Shown here: in pieces, positions 1 to 13,200 of the stretch | How positions within the stretch are numbered: the first letter of the stretch is position 1 | Layout of the letters: each line of letters starts with the position of its first letter | Origin: Bugulina stolonifera | Lineage: Eukaryota > Bryozoa > Gymnolaemata > Cheilostomatida > Bugulidae | Assembly (NCBI GenBank): GCA_935421135.1 | Contig: OW285191.1 | Coordinates: 8,751,504 to 8,815,503 of the forward strand | Reading direction: 5' to 3' | Length of the DNA stretch: 64,000 nucleotides | Made by a program: the position numbers and the translations under genes | Notes under the pieces: model-generated | What the model was told of the DNA's origin: nothing | Database searches by the model: none | The model's input: only the letters and a program-made list of their open reading frames with translations

Positions 1-15
1 TAAATTTCTTCACTT

Positions 16-3000
16 CTACTCAAACTCTCTTCTGAGACGAGAGTCAAAGTTTGCCGTATTGCACATTTTTGTAAATGCTTGACCCAGCGTCGTTATGAAC
101 AACTTGTTGTCACTTGAAAATCGTGAAATCTACAACAGGAAAATAACGTTGCGTACTTACACACAGTAGGAATACAGTTCTATATAATGTACCTTTTTAT
201 CTACTAAAGTATCTACAGTAAGGGGCTACAGACAGCAGCAGAGCCTTTCAAAGTAGGAGTCATTTTATAAAGGCTTGTAGTGATGAACACTCATAAGCTA
301 TTGATCATAATTTGAAGTTATCCTCTCTCAATTTATCAGCTTTTGAAATTAAGAGAAGACAACTTCTAATTATGATCAATAGCTTATAAGTGCCCATGCT
401 AGTAGTTGAGTAATGCTTCACAATTCACATCATAAATTGAAGTATCTGCTATGAAGTAGTAATGACATCTCCTTGGACTTAACATGTGGTTTGGGCTAGG
501 AATTGATACTATGGGATTTGAAAACAAGCCTTGGGTTTGAACTGCATATGTTGGGTTAGCTGTTTGTAGATTGCTAAAAGAGCCCCAAACAATAATACTC
601 GAAATAGTTTGAAGTTGTTTACTCCACAACTACTACTCCATAGTGTAGCAACTCCAATATAATACATGCATATACAGTGTATTATGTAGGCCTACACAAG
701 GTATGGTTGTAAGAGTTTTTAAAATTTAAACGCTTTCCAAAACTCTAACACATTAATGTATACCAATGGCTATTGGACCACACCAAGAGTTCTGGTTCTC
801 AGCCTAATATCACAAAGATATATGCAGTAGTACACTACTTACAGCAGTAGCGGTAGACCCAGCTCCTGGACAACGACTGGTAGAAGAGCAGCTGGCCCTA
901 TGCTCGTCCCCTCCCACTGTGAACCTGTGCTTTAGGATCATATCAGCGTGTAGCATCATCAGCTCTCTGCCAGTATTAGTTGTACCTACCCATTGGTTTG
1001 ACCTGTTCAATATAAACTTATCATAGTAAAGGAAACGATGGTAACAATTCAAGACATGAAACACTCTATCTCTATCTCTCTTACTCTCGCCTTGTCAGAG
1101 GATACTGATATTGCTAGACCAAGACAGTAATCACTACTCTATGACATCTGAGGACAGTAGAGATCTGTGCTATTTTGTATGGGGTGGGTTAACTATTATA
1201 TTATGATGGTGACAACAAGAACAAAAAAATCATCAAGAGTTCAGCAGGTATTCTAAATAGTGGAAATATTTCTATGTAGCTACTCTCCTATATGCCTGTC
1301 TGTGTAATACAATATCAGTGAGCAAACTGACTGTTGTATAAGCTCTCGTCCTGCACCAGTACGAGTACTTAAAACATGTACGATATATTATATTATATAA
1401 TGCTTTATATATAATATTATTATATTATATTATTATATTTTGTAATGTGAATATTTACTTGGCATCAGACATGAACTTTTGCCTCCAGGTCATCTCCTCA
1501 AGAGCCTGAAAGTAGCCATTGTCCAGAAGAGTTGGTGTGAGGTCCCAGATGCCCTCAAACCCTGATTGGTTCGTATGGGATCCTCCCAGAGAGTGGCAGC
1601 CTACAAATAAACACACACATGTAGGCGACAAGTGAACACAATGTAGGCAACATTAGGAACACGCGCAATCTATAATTGAAGACGAGTAGACGATAAGTGA
1701 ACATGCGTAAGCGACAAGTAAGCATGTAATAGGTGACAAGAGAACAGTTCAAGAGGATCGGGACTCACAACCATTATTCTGTGAAATTTTTGATTGGTTT
1801 TTAGTTTGTGAAATGGTCGAAATGGTTGAGAATCTGTACGCAGGTTCCCACTGTAAGCAACACTTGAAATTGTCCTCTCTCACTTTTCAGGTCGCAACAC
1901 TATAGCTGTAGTCTTAATAGATCTGCTCCACAGAAGGTTAGTAGCTTGTAGTAGTATATTTTCCAACTGAATTAGGATTTGAGACTTCGGGTCGCTCTTT
2001 CGCAAATAAGCGAAATAAGATAAAAGTTCACGCCACCAATGCTCGTGTAATTCTGAATGAGGATATGGATTGATTCAAATGGTCCACAAAGAGAATAACT
2101 GTCAGTACCCATCTAAGCAGAATGTGTGAAGAATCTAGCCCTGCTCTCCGGTTCTCAGAGCATAACTCTTGTAAAAGCAATGGAATAAAAGGACAGATTA
2201 TTTATCATTTCTGACTGCGTTTTCCTAAGAGATATTGGACCAAATGCACACCTATTATTCATTGAAGCCTTATGGAAATAAAATATGCATTAATTATCTG
2301 TTAGGAGAGAAAACTACATCACATCACTCGCATATTAAAATAATTATAAAATAATTATGGTCTTAATTTCTGGTTATTATTAGGATACCGGCATCTTACG
2401 TAGACTAATAGTCGTTAGATGAGTAGGCCTAGGTATGTTATTATATAGTGTCTGCTGTTTGGTACCCTCCCATGACTTACCCATTAGGGCGACGGTCTCA
2501 AATGTGGATAGTCCGAAGGCTTCTTTCACATCTCTGGTAGGTGTACTGGTGTCCTCTCCTTTAGGAAATCGAACAGACGTTGGCGGGTTGCCTGGATCTG
2601 GACAAGTTATTCTCCCGGCAGTAAATGGTATGTCAACCTTGCACCTGCTGACAATGTTACATCTGTTCGAATCTTTTTCCACTCCTGCTCTCAGCGCCTC
2701 GTATGCACTGATCACAGCATAGTCAGCCAATGATACAACGTTTTGCCATCTAGTATACATTCTTCTCAACTCATCATAGTGTGTAACTAAACCTAGGATA
2801 CAATAGGTCATACGGGACTTAAAACTAGTTCATTTTCAAACTTGTCTAAGTGAATACCTACCTAACAACCCAAGTGCATTACTAAATAAGTACTGGCAAG
2901 ATCTTTTTACATATACTGGTATATCTTTTACATTATACTGGTTTTTGACCGCATCGATTTGAAACCAGTAAAATTCTACTCAAAACCAACAATTCATCAA

Positions 3001-4759
3001 CACAACTTATGCATTTTAAGCCAGAATGTTGAAAAGTTTTATCATCCGCTATTCTTCTGCCGTATTGGTATATTGGTATACGATATACTTACCGATGTTG
3101 GAGACATCATTGGTGTACGATATACTTACCGATGTTGGAGACATCATTGGTGTACGATATACTTACCGATGTTGGAGACATCATTGGTGTACGATATACT
3201 TACCGATGTTGGAGACATCATTGGTGTACGATATACTTACCGATGTTGGAGACATCATTGGTGTACGATATACTTACCGATGTTGGAGACATCATTGGTG
3301 TACGATATACTTACCGATGTTGGAGACATCATTGGTATACGATATACTTACCGATGTTGGAGACATCATTGAGGTTTAAGCAGCCATCACATCCTCCCAC
3401 ACAAATATGAAATCCCATCTGCACATACCTTGTAATCTTGGTATCCTAAATAAAGTATAGTCCACCATTTAGGGTTCGATGTCTATTTCTCCATTTCTAC
3501 TAATAATCTTTGTTTCAAGGAATATTAAAGTCATGACATGTGACTCAGAAAGTGATGCTTTACCTATTTTAAATTGACACATTTCTCATTATTCTAATAT
3601 ATTCTTAGCAATAGAAGACACAAAATGTAATATGCTAATTTTTATTAGCATGAAAAAAACTTTGCTGCATAAATCAGAGAACATGAAGTCGTACCATGTA
3701 TGTCTGTGTTTGTGAATTTGAATTCATATTAATATTGTATTAATTTTAGAAACAGTTAGCCTTGATTCTATTTACAAAATCGCTAAACTTTCCAATTATC
3801 ATGATAACAGCCGCACAGCAGTGACACTTGGGCTAGGTTCTACAGGTTATGAATAGCCACCGCCCACCAATATCATCTGCCGAGTTCAACTTTGATAAAA
3901 TATATGTCATTATAATATGCCATCTAACAAATATTTAGCTAGACATGTATAACCAAGTATCCAAGTATCATTAGATCTTTCTTTGGAGCACTGATGGACA
4001 ACTGTCACTCTATCTCTTACTTACGCTCTGTCTGAAGAGTTGAGCAAACTCAGCCCTCATTGCTGCCAAGTCCGTTGGACTCAGGGGCTGTAGATGTGCT
4101 GTGACATGAGGAGAAGGTGCTTGTCCGCCAATAGCATGAGCTCCATGGGATACAATCCTCGGCAATCTAGTTGATGTAGGCCGAGATGACTCGCGGTTTC
4201 TCAAGAATTGGATGACACGCCTTCGAAAATTCTGGCCATTAACAGCGATGTCCTTGTTGAGAAGGACGAAAACGACCAGTAGACATGTCACAGGAAGCCT
4301 GAAAATATGCACAATAACCATCGCTACAGCGGAAAATCACAGCAGTTGACCTTTAGTGAAATAATTATTTGTTCTGCAATAATACAAACTCTTTGAGCCA
4401 ATAATTGAGAACAATGCTTTGGGGTATTACAATCCGATTGTCGCTTAAAGTTTAGCAATTGATAATAATGAGATAAGAATATTATAATTGAGATAGAACT
4501 AAACTCCATAGCAGCTACATGAACAGAAACAGTTGATTTAAAATTGAAGTACCAAAAAGCAGTCAAATGTATACCGCATCGGGATCCACATAAACATGTC
4601 AACTTGCAACGTTTAATGTGCAACCGATACCAATTGCAATGGGACTTGTGAATACAAAAGTTGTATCACACAGCTGAAATAGAAATTATGTATCCAGCTG
4701 TGTCTACAAAAATATTAAATATGTTCTATGTTGTTTTTGCAAATGAGAACTTACCTCAT
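16..4759 (-). CDS. Secreted plant-type haem peroxidase-like protein, gene A (7 exons)
   Basis: Member of the plant/fungal/bacterial haem-peroxidase superfamily, which uses H2O2 to oxidise substrates; probably secreted. Exons read on the minus strand: 4755-4759, 4025-4298, 3352-3445, 2481-2792, 1459-1600, 843-1002, 16-129. All junctions are GT-AG and phases agree, giving 366 aa. It starts MRLPVTCLLVVFVLL, a clear signal peptide. The distal segment has Y-V-Q102-M-G-F-H106-I107 followed by GCDGCLN; the proximal His is H231 (GCHSLGG) and the structural Asp is D296 (LHADM). The usual distal Arg is Gln102 and the Asp normally after the distal His is Ile107, so classical peroxidase turnover is doubtful. 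Unlike B and C it has no Thr/Gln/Pro linker and is clearly diverged. Exon 3 ends in a minisatellite that repeats its splice donor. Family assignment is strong; activity and substrate are unknown. Confidence 0.85.
288..392. repeat. Fold-back element in last intron of peroxidase A
   Basis: Long imperfect inverted repeat. The left arm begins CACTCATAAGCTATTGATCA and the right arm ends TGATCAATAGCTTATAAGTG, with related GAGAGAGGA/AGAAGACAACTTC blocks inside. A second element with the same ends lies at 58898-58983 and half-elements at about 49040-49075 and 19925-19945, so it is a dispersed fold-back MITE family. No coding capacity. Confidence 0.7.
3076..3371. repeat. 37-bp minisatellite, eight copies, spanning the exon 3 splice donor of peroxidase A
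   Basis: Eight near-perfect 37-bp units. On the gene strand each unit holds the last 19 nt of exon 3 (ending CCAACATCG) followed by GTAAGT and 12 more intron bases. There are therefore eight consensus 5' splice sites, with exon edges at 3352, 3315, 3278, 3241, 3204, 3167, 3130 and 3093. The first gives a 94-nt exon, the length seen in genes B and C. Use of any later donor would add GGTAAGTATATCGT and soon reach an in-frame TGA. Confidence 0.95.
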
Positions 4760-6108
4760 AGTGTGGCAGAAGTAGAACAGACTGTCTGATGTTTCTACAG
4801 ACCTGATCAACAGCCCGTGCTGATGAGAGAGCGAGTCATAAACTGGCAACCTCTCCAAGTTACAACCCAAACCAAACTTCCAAACATTTGGGCGTGGAGA
4901 GACAAACCACTGCCATCGAGTTTATCCATTAGTGGAGGAAACTAAATAGCATAATATAATTATATCCATGCATAATATTATTCTACAGTCAAGAAGATGC
5001 ATGATTAAATCCATACATAATACAAATTGCTATCAATTATCCATGCTATGACCAAATAGAGTGGTGGTAATAGTGACAGCTAACTGCATAAATTATTCTA
5101 TCCTGAAGTACTGGCCCCACAGAGCTCGAGATTGCACACGTGTATGTAGATGCTTGAAATGCCATGGTATTGACAGCATTATGAATTGAGTAAATTAAAC
5201 CCAGACCCAGGACTGGTTTTCTTACTACGTGAGGTAAGTCGAATAAATACTGTTATTACTAAAAATAACAGTGGGGCAAATGAACTTTGACACATTATTT
5301 TTTGCTAAAGTGACCATTTTATCTGGTCTAGCACACAATTGATTACACAAGACCAAGTTATTTGGCAAGGTGGATAGTGGTGATTGGTAGAATGTGCCAA
5401 ACATCCAGAACTAAGTCATAGGTCTGCAACCAAAAATAGCTACATGTAATGTAGAACAGGTGGTTGTAAGGTGGGATATGGGGCTGTATGACTGTTTTCT
5501 TACTTGGCAAAATAAGAGACATAGATGGAATTGCATAGAAAGCCTAGCCCTTCCACTTTCATGTATAATAGATTAGATTACTAATGTACCTTTTCTATAA
5601 GATACTGGAAACTTGCAATTACTACATGGTTAGGTATTCTTGTTGAAAATAGAATATCAAAGTGAGCTTTAGAGAAATATAAAAAATTGTAGAGGCATTC
5701 AGCAGCACTAAACTGACCTGGCATGTACCTGCATGTGCCTGCATGTACCTGCATGTGCCTTGGCGTACACCACAAGAGGATGAAGTTCTGTTTTGTGTGT
5801 ATTCTATGGAGGTAAAACTCAAACTCTCCATCTCTAGTAATGAACTATCATGGTCCAGATGTCTCTCAAGATAGGCAATATTCACATATAGTTATGTCTA
5901 GTCATTTAGTTCTAGTCTATACTCTGCTGCAAAAAATAATGTTTCAACTTGAAATAATTGAATGTCCTAACATCAGAAAAGAACTTTCAGTAGGCAGCAC
6001 ATGTATGTACAATGCATATAGTCTAAGAGAGAGTCATTAGCCACATGACTCTATTCTACACCCCCAAGCAGTCTTCTACTAGATTTCATGTACAAACTTG
6101 TGACCAGT
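4760..6108. other. Upstream region of peroxidase A; no gene seen
   Basis: AT-rich DNA upstream of the first coding exon of gene A, presumably containing its promoter and any 5' UTR. I see no conserved reading frame. A short 10-bp tandem repeat (CTGCATGTRC, about four copies) lies at 5721-5762. Confidence 0.5.
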
Positions 6109-6721
6109 GTTGAATAAGCAGTATAGAACCAGGAATGCACTTTCTATTATATAAAAAGAAGTGTCAGAACTGATTCTATATAGGCTAAACAACTGGGTAT
6201 GAGGTCTGTTTTTTACCAAGAGGAGATAACTCACAGGAGTGTGTCAGATAGCATAGTCATATGAGTTTTGGTCCTGCATCAATATTATAAAATCCACAGG
6301 ATATTTTCTTACAGTAACAGAAATATCTCATGAGCTCTATAACACTGACACAGCATTCTGGGAAGGCTACCCTTATCCTCCTGCCATGTGAGTCTATATA
6401 ATGATATAGTAGCTAACCAACTACTAGTGTGTAAGAGAGGGTAACTCTTGACACAGTGACAAACCCGTAGTAATTGTCAGCATCAATATTATAGAATGCA
6501 CAAAATATTTTCTTAAAGTAACAGAAATATTTTATGGGTTCTATAACACAAACACATCCTACTCATTATACATGGATACATCATTTGACTAGAAAACCAA
6601 TGTTTGGTACACTGTGTTGGCAAGACTTTCACTTGATTCTGGTGCTCTTTTCCAAATAAAGTATCAGACTATAGAATTGTTTCCTTTTTCAGAAGAGGGC
6701 TTGAAGTACCACCGAGTGGAG

Positions 6722-6795
6722 CAGGTGCTATAGAATCAAGAAAGTGTTTACTAGTTTAGAAGAAACACCTTCCTAATTCTATATAATCTGCACCT
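6722..6795. other. Hairpin with a long regular stem
   Basis: Arms TATAGAATCAAGAAAGTGTT and AACACCTTCCTAATTCTATA pair over about 21 nt with three non-Watson-Crick positions around a loop of roughly 13 nt. The stem extends outward through GCAGGTGC and GTGCAGATT-like flanks. The size resembles an animal pre-miRNA. Its counterpart is deleted in spacer C. Transcription is not shown. Confidence 0.5.
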
Positions 6796-7041
6796 ACTGA
6801 GAGAAACAGTACAGCACAGTGAAGTGTAGCAGTATGTCAACATCAATACTATAGAACCCACAAAATATTTACTTTTTAGTAACAGAAATACTTAATGGGT
6901 TCTATAATACAGACGCATTATTTTTTGGAGCAATGAATTGCAATAATAGATCATGTGATCAGGATGAGATTGGGAGGTAAGCAGCTATTAGTAGAATTGT
7001 CTCCTCTTCGCATGAGAGGACAACTCTTGTGATACAATCGA

Positions 7042-8831
7042 GGGTTCGGAGCCAAAAGGTGACAAGTCCAAAAATTCAAAAATTGAGTTGCAGACAGTAG
7101 TAGATAGCTGCCAACCTGTTCTTTCAGTAGAACCATGAATATTTTTCCTAAAACAGTCAGGACAGCATATTTTCAGAACCAAAAGGGGACATCTTGAAGT
7201 ATGTTAGGAGCCAAATGGTGACAACTGGTATTTGTCACCATTTGGCTCCAAACGAAGTGATCTCCATAACACTAGCCTCTACCTTCAGTTCATTCATTTG
7301 TCACCTTTGTGCCCTAACACACCTATGCCAACTGCATGATTGGGAATTACACTACTGCACTTATTTCAAACATGGATCCTGTGCACTTCAATGAGAGCAA
7401 TGTATAATTATACCCAAGGTGTAACCCCCTTCTTTTAGGCTGTGTACACACTGATGGAACCAACCTTCTAATTAGGCCATAATTATAGGGATTCAATCTT
7501 TTCCGTTACTTCCACCCCAAAATTATTATATTTACTTGCACTCACATTAGTGTAGCATACTGCCATCCTTTCTGTCATAATTACATTATGTCTGACATGC
7601 TACAGACTCAGCTTAGAAGCAGAGCAGTGTAGAATTTGATTGGAAACTAGGAGCACTTTTTCATGATACAACGAAAGCAACTAGTGCAGCATCGTAATTT
7701 TCAAATTCGGCTCTAAGAAAAAATATGCTAGGCAATGACAGCAACGTAATGAGGATCTTGGGTGAGTGCAATAAATAATGGCATCAATAATAATAAGTCT
7801 GCTCATGTCAAAGTTTTTATTGTTTTTCATGCCATAGCATAGGTTTGCAAAACATTTTTGGTCAATTCTTTATTAAAATTGTATAACTTATTTTTACAGG
7901 GTTGAATTGAGCGAAAGCTTAAGACCAGCTAATTTTAACTGCAGTCTGTTTTATAACAAAAGTAATTATAGATTGTATGGTCAAAACCATTTATAACACC
8001 CTTGGTTAACCCAGTTGCTTGTTAACTTCTCAGCCAGCGGACAGATATAGGTTCCGAAGGACTAGAGTTTCACAACAATTTAGGAAAATCTAAAGACCAA
8101 TAGAATTGAACAGTGGGCAGAACACCAATAATAGTGTTGACGGCTACCAAATCATTTGGGCTAGATACGGGTGCAAACGGTTGAGATTTTTTAAAAATTT
8201 CAAATGGAACACCGTGAGCTTTTTCTGGGACTAAGATGAAGGTGACTCAACCCTTGCTACTTGGCATGCTTTTCAATTATTCGTTTCACACTTACTCTTT
8301 AGTCACCCTTGCAAATGAGAGGTGGACGTGTCAACCCGAACAATGTTTGTAGAGTGCAAAGTGAACCACCGGGAGTCACAAACTGTAAAAACTAAGATTT
8401 GCTGTCTCTTGTCCGCCAGATGACTTAAAAAGCTACAGTATCTTTGTACTACAATAATATTCCTCTAGCAAATCAAATTTCATGTTTATGGTGATATTTT
8501 GTTATGGTAAGCTGCTATTTGGTTGAATAATAAAATGAGTAACCATGAAAAGCTTCTTGTATTGAGAGCCAAAAAGTGACAAGTATGCTAGTTGTCACCT
8601 TTTGGCTCTGAAATATCTCAGAGTAAGAAGGGGACAACTCTATTAATAGCAATTCCTGTAAATTAAGGGCTTCATCTGACGGACAAAAGGTAGGTGTTTG
8701 GTAAGGTAGGCCAATGTGCCAAAAAGCATATCTCTGCAAAAACCCAAATATTTGGAATTTTGAAAAAACACTTTGTCCTTCATTTGTGGGAATACAACAA
8801 TAGTGGACTTGTCACCTTTTGGCTCTAACCC
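7042..8831. mobile_element. Inverted-repeat element with nested palindromes (about 1.8 kb)
   Basis: Bounded by near-identical inverted ends. The left end reads GGGTT then GGAGCCAAAAGGTGACAAG; the right end is its complement, ending TTTTGGCTCTAACCCC. Unit C lacks the segment at the matching place (about 27860), so it is an insertion or a loss since duplication. Two inner palindromes repeat the same end sequence: 7212-7250 (GAGCCAAATGGTGACAA type) and 8567-8612. No transposase frame is visible, suggesting a non-autonomous or composite fold-back element. No clear target duplication was found. Confidence 0.65.
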
Positions 8832-10231
8832 CACGCAATAGAGCAGCCCGCTGTCCGAATTCTTGAAAGGTAAGCCCACAGCAAATATCAGCATCAATGT
8901 TATAGAAGCCACAGAATATTTTCTAATAGAAATATTTTATGGGTTCTATAATACTGACACCTCATCTTGGTATGAAGTATGTTTCAGGGGTTTCCCCTAG
9001 GATAGCGTATCGTTTGTAGATAATAACATCAGCTAATAGATAATAGCTAAACAATCAAAGAGTGGAACACCAAAAGTAGATAGAAAAATTCTTGGTAGAC
9101 AAATACTATATTCACTGTTTAGTAGAAATATTATCACAAAGCACTGTAGTACGATGTCGCACTCGCACGTGTATTCTCAGTAATTACCAGCATCAATATT
9201 ATAGAATCCACAGAGTAACACTTTATGGGTTCTATAATGCTGACATGCTGAGTTCATAAACTCTCTCAGTATAGTATATATTCACCTGAGATTTGAGTCA
9301 GTACAGGAAATGAGTAACTAAACAGGTACTACTAGATGTATGAGGTACTTCTTGGTGTTATAGAATGAATATAATATTTACTGATAATAAATAGAAATAT
9401 TATATTGAATCTATATTACCATGCAAGTCTTGAACTGAGTGAAGATGTCAGAACCCAGTGATGGGATGAGAAATAAAGTAATTTAGAAATAACTTGATGT
9501 TGCATCTATACAACACAATCACTGATCCAATCTGTGCAGAAGTAAACTGTGTAGGCTGTGTTCTAAACCAGTATATAGCTATAGCTTATGGGCTACTAGT
9601 CCAATGTAAGCTTACTGACAGAAGCATATATTACATAACAAAGCATTAGAAATCAATGTTCAATTTTCCCTCCAATTTATGGAACCAATGCAACATTTGA
9701 TTATGAATAGAAATACTTTTGTGACCCAGATATAACTCCAACCAATAGCAAGAGAGGTTACCTATTATAGGGGGTGTAATTATGGAGGATACAGAAATAT
9801 AATTTTACAATATTGTTAGTTTTAGCCAATCAAATGTAAATCTGCCAACACAAAATAGTTAGGGAAGGGGGACTCAGTTTTTCATTTGGTAATTAATGTC
9901 AGCTTCAATATTTTAGAATGCATAAAATATTTTTTTGCACCAAAAACATTTTATGAGTTCTATTAGTACTGAAACATCCTGAGTTGATACAGTAAAAGGA
10001 AAGAAATTGAATGAAAGAAACTTCTTGGTGTTATAGAACCAACTAATTATTTTTTCAATTTATTCAAATACTTTATTGGCTCTATACAACCAGGATAACC
10101 CACGCTCATGAATGTGTGCTGCAGCCTCTATGATAGAGCAACAAGATTTCCTGAGAAAGACACTGCTGGTTCTGGAAACTAAACTTGAGCCACACTAAGA
10201 TGAAATGTAGCCATTACATGCACATGTAGCT

Positions 10232-10283
10232 ATTGGCACTGAGCCATGTTTTGGTTCTAACCAAAACATGACCCAGTGCCAAT
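10232..10283. repeat. Near-perfect 25-bp palindrome
   Basis: The arm ATTGGCACTGAGCCATGTTT plus TGGTT faces its complement with only two mismatches, separated by 2 bp. The loop is too tight for a typical pre-miRNA, so a recent fold-back or cruciform sequence is more likely. Spacer C has no such palindrome at the matching place. Confidence 0.7.
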
Positions 10284-10299
10284 AGTTATTGGTATGATA

Positions 10300-13200
10300 C
10301 TTTATATAGCTCAGTATTATTACCTTCCAGTACTGGTTCTGTCAGTTCCCTCGCCACTACTTGAATGTATGTATTTTTACTTTACTAGATGCAGTGACCT
10401 CTAGAGTATTGTATAGTATCCAGTTTTTAGTAGAGAATAGGGATCTAGTCTTCAGCACAGCTTCTGAGTTCTTGCTCTCTGTGGAAGATCTGCTACTGCT
10501 ACTGTTAGCTCACCTATTCTCTGGGCCTTATATACTCTCAGATACCCATCTTACTGAATAGAATCTGGTCCCTTTGTGAAAGAGAGTAGAAAAGTAAACA
10601 ATTAACAATATTACCTTCTCAACAGAATAATGGACTCTGGACTCCATGGATAAACTTACCAAATCTGTGGTTACAGCATGTCAGGAGAGGATAATTACTG
10701 TATCATATTATTATCTTGAAAGCAAGCCTTGTTATAATTATAGAGGTGCTACATTCACAGGAGACTTTTAGTTGTATAATTATTTGGGATTATCCTGAGA
10801 GTCACTTGTCAGGTCAGACGTATTATTATGATCTTATAGAGCACTGAGTACATGTGTACCTATATAGTGTAGCTACTCATTATACAAAATATTATAACTT
10901 TATGAAATGGAAACAGGCTCAAACTAACATGGAGTGAAGCTACATGTATATTGTATGAGGTCATCTCCTACTGCTATTGAGTTCTAGAGCTGAGACAGCG
11001 ATACCTCCAAAAATCACAGATGTAGGCTACACAATGCATCTAGGTGTAGGTCAAGGGTGTGATAATTCCAAAATTTAACCTAAGCTAAAACAAAAAATAT
11101 TTTGTATGCGAAAGTAGGTCTACATAGTTTGGACATCTTATGGTTAGCTGACACTCCTGATAGAGTTGATGTTCTAAAGCTGATCTGCAGGAGTTGGGCT
11201 CTGGCTCTGGCTTCCTCAATGGGTGTCAGGCTCATAGGCTTGCAACCTCAAAGTACAATTAGGTCTTAGGTAAGGATTTTTCAGTGAACAGCTACTAGTC
11301 CTAATGATACACAAGGCCCACCAGACAAGCATACCATACAGGAAATGTCACAGGCTCAGGATAAATACGGACAGCTTTCCCAGTAACAGGAAAGATAGTT
11401 GCTTCTCTGCCATAGACTTCTTTTCAAAATAACCTGTAGCATTAGCCTTTGCACCCAGATTATGAAAACCTATAAAGGGTGCATGATGAATATTTTCTAT
11501 TACTGATAGTTTTGCCTGCCTGGTCTGCAATGGACTAATAGACTAATTTACCTATTACACCAGCGACTATTGTATGTCAGCAACACGACCATACTCTCTT
11601 AAACATTTCATTACAAAATTATCAACTTCTGCAGTTATAGTTCAAAATTTTTTTGTAAGCAAGCAGAAAATACACTGTGACATCACAATGTGTGGATGAA
11701 CATCCCTATTTTTATATTGGCTAATAATATTTTCCTGTAGTTTTTTCACTTTCATATAATATTATGTGAATATTATTGGTTAGTAGGAAATTTACAAAAT
11801 TGTCTTATCTGCCTGTTATCTTATGTCATTGTATAAAAACTATATAATATTATGTAGATACAATCATATATACATGTATGTATGTAGTATTACATAAATT
11901 CATATGTTCATATTTATAATTTAAATAATATTATAGTATTATATAATTTTATATGATATGTTAGACTATGTTCATATAAATATCATGTACTCAATCTGCA
12001 TACAGTGTACTGTTTCGGTGTTTAACACCTCATCAGTGCAGCTCAGAGTTATGCCTGAGAGAACACCTTAGCAATACTGTATATTTACAGCAAAGCGTAT
12101 TTAAAAGGTGTGAAATCCACTGAACCAAAGTTCTCAAGCTGCCAGAGACAGCGATGATTGCGTAATGCCACCAGTTCAGTGTATCTCCCAGGTAAAGTGC
12201 TCAAGAAACTGCTTATAAATATCATGTAAAAAGAGTCCGTAGTTTCACAATTTATAATAATATTATTCTTCAGACTTGAAAAGCTCTGCATGCCAGACTA
12301 CAAACACATGTACATAATTAATTTGTAAATGTCAGCTATTTTCTGCTTGTCTAGATAGAATGGTGCAAACTGAAGCCATTTTATAAAACCATTAATTTTA
12401 AAAAAGTGGTAACTGGTGGAGTTGTTTTACCACAGCTTCTATATGTGTTTCTGTATAAACTGTAAAATATTAACTTTGTTAAAATGCATCATTACTAACT
12501 TTGTTGTAGTAGAGTAGTAACATCATAGTATTTGTTATAATAATGGAGTATAATAATAATAATAATTTGCCAAATGTAGTAACATGATTATTATTCATTC
12601 ACTCATAGAAACCACTAATCTGATAAACACATACAATTATTATTGTGGTATTTATATAATCTCCACATTTCATATAATTATTTAGTGTGACAGGGGGAGA
12701 CAGAGGGGTGGGAGTTAGCCAGCAACAATCTACCATGTGGTTTGTACAATCCAGCTAATGGGATGCTAAAACATGTTGATGGGATTAAACTTGGCCTGTC
12801 TTCCTACTAAAAGATTAGATTCCACATGTAATACATTGTATAAGCAACATGCTATTGTTTGTTATCAGGTGTGCTATAGCTACTATATAATAGAGTATAT
12901 AATACTGTTGGTATGGAGTCTATGTACAATCTTCCATCCTTTTGTTCTACCAGATGTCTGCCTGTCTCAGATAGAATGTATATTTTAATACTTAGTGATT
13001 GAAGTAAAAGTTAATACTTATTCTACACCAGTTACAGGAGCCTTGCAATGTCTAATTATAAATTATTACCAAACTAGAATAAGTTACAAGATTGGAAAAT
13101 GTTGGTGCAAGCAAGTATCTTTATAATGAATAGTAAGACCAGACGAATTTTTATATTATGTATTTCTCCTAAAAATTATAAAACACTGTCTATGCTATGT

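Larger units (their letters stand above)
6122..10087. repeat. Array of about ten related short hairpins, spacer B
   Basis: Imperfect hairpins at 6122-6180, 6275-6350, 6478-6550, 6722-6795, 6838-6916, 8888-8960, 9187-9245, 9359-9415, 9898-9970 and 10031-10087. Nearly all begin TATAGAA and end TTCTATA. The commonest type reads TCAGCATCAATATTATAGAA, then an AAAATATTT stem, a short loop such as CTTACAGTAA, and GAAATATTTTATGGGTTCTA followed by TAATACTGACA. Others share only the terminal TATAGAA/TTCTATA and have different inner arms. The same order recurs in spacer C. They could be a microRNA-like hairpin cluster or an amplified fold-back MITE; the sequence alone does not decide, and no ORF explains them. 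Confidence 0.75.

Noticed and set aside
3076..3371. CRISPR-like array or a repeat-protein gene on the plus strand
   Set aside because: Units are adjacent without spacers, the genome is eukaryotic, and the plus-strand ORFs through the repeat are the antisense of exon 3 and intron 3 of peroxidase A.
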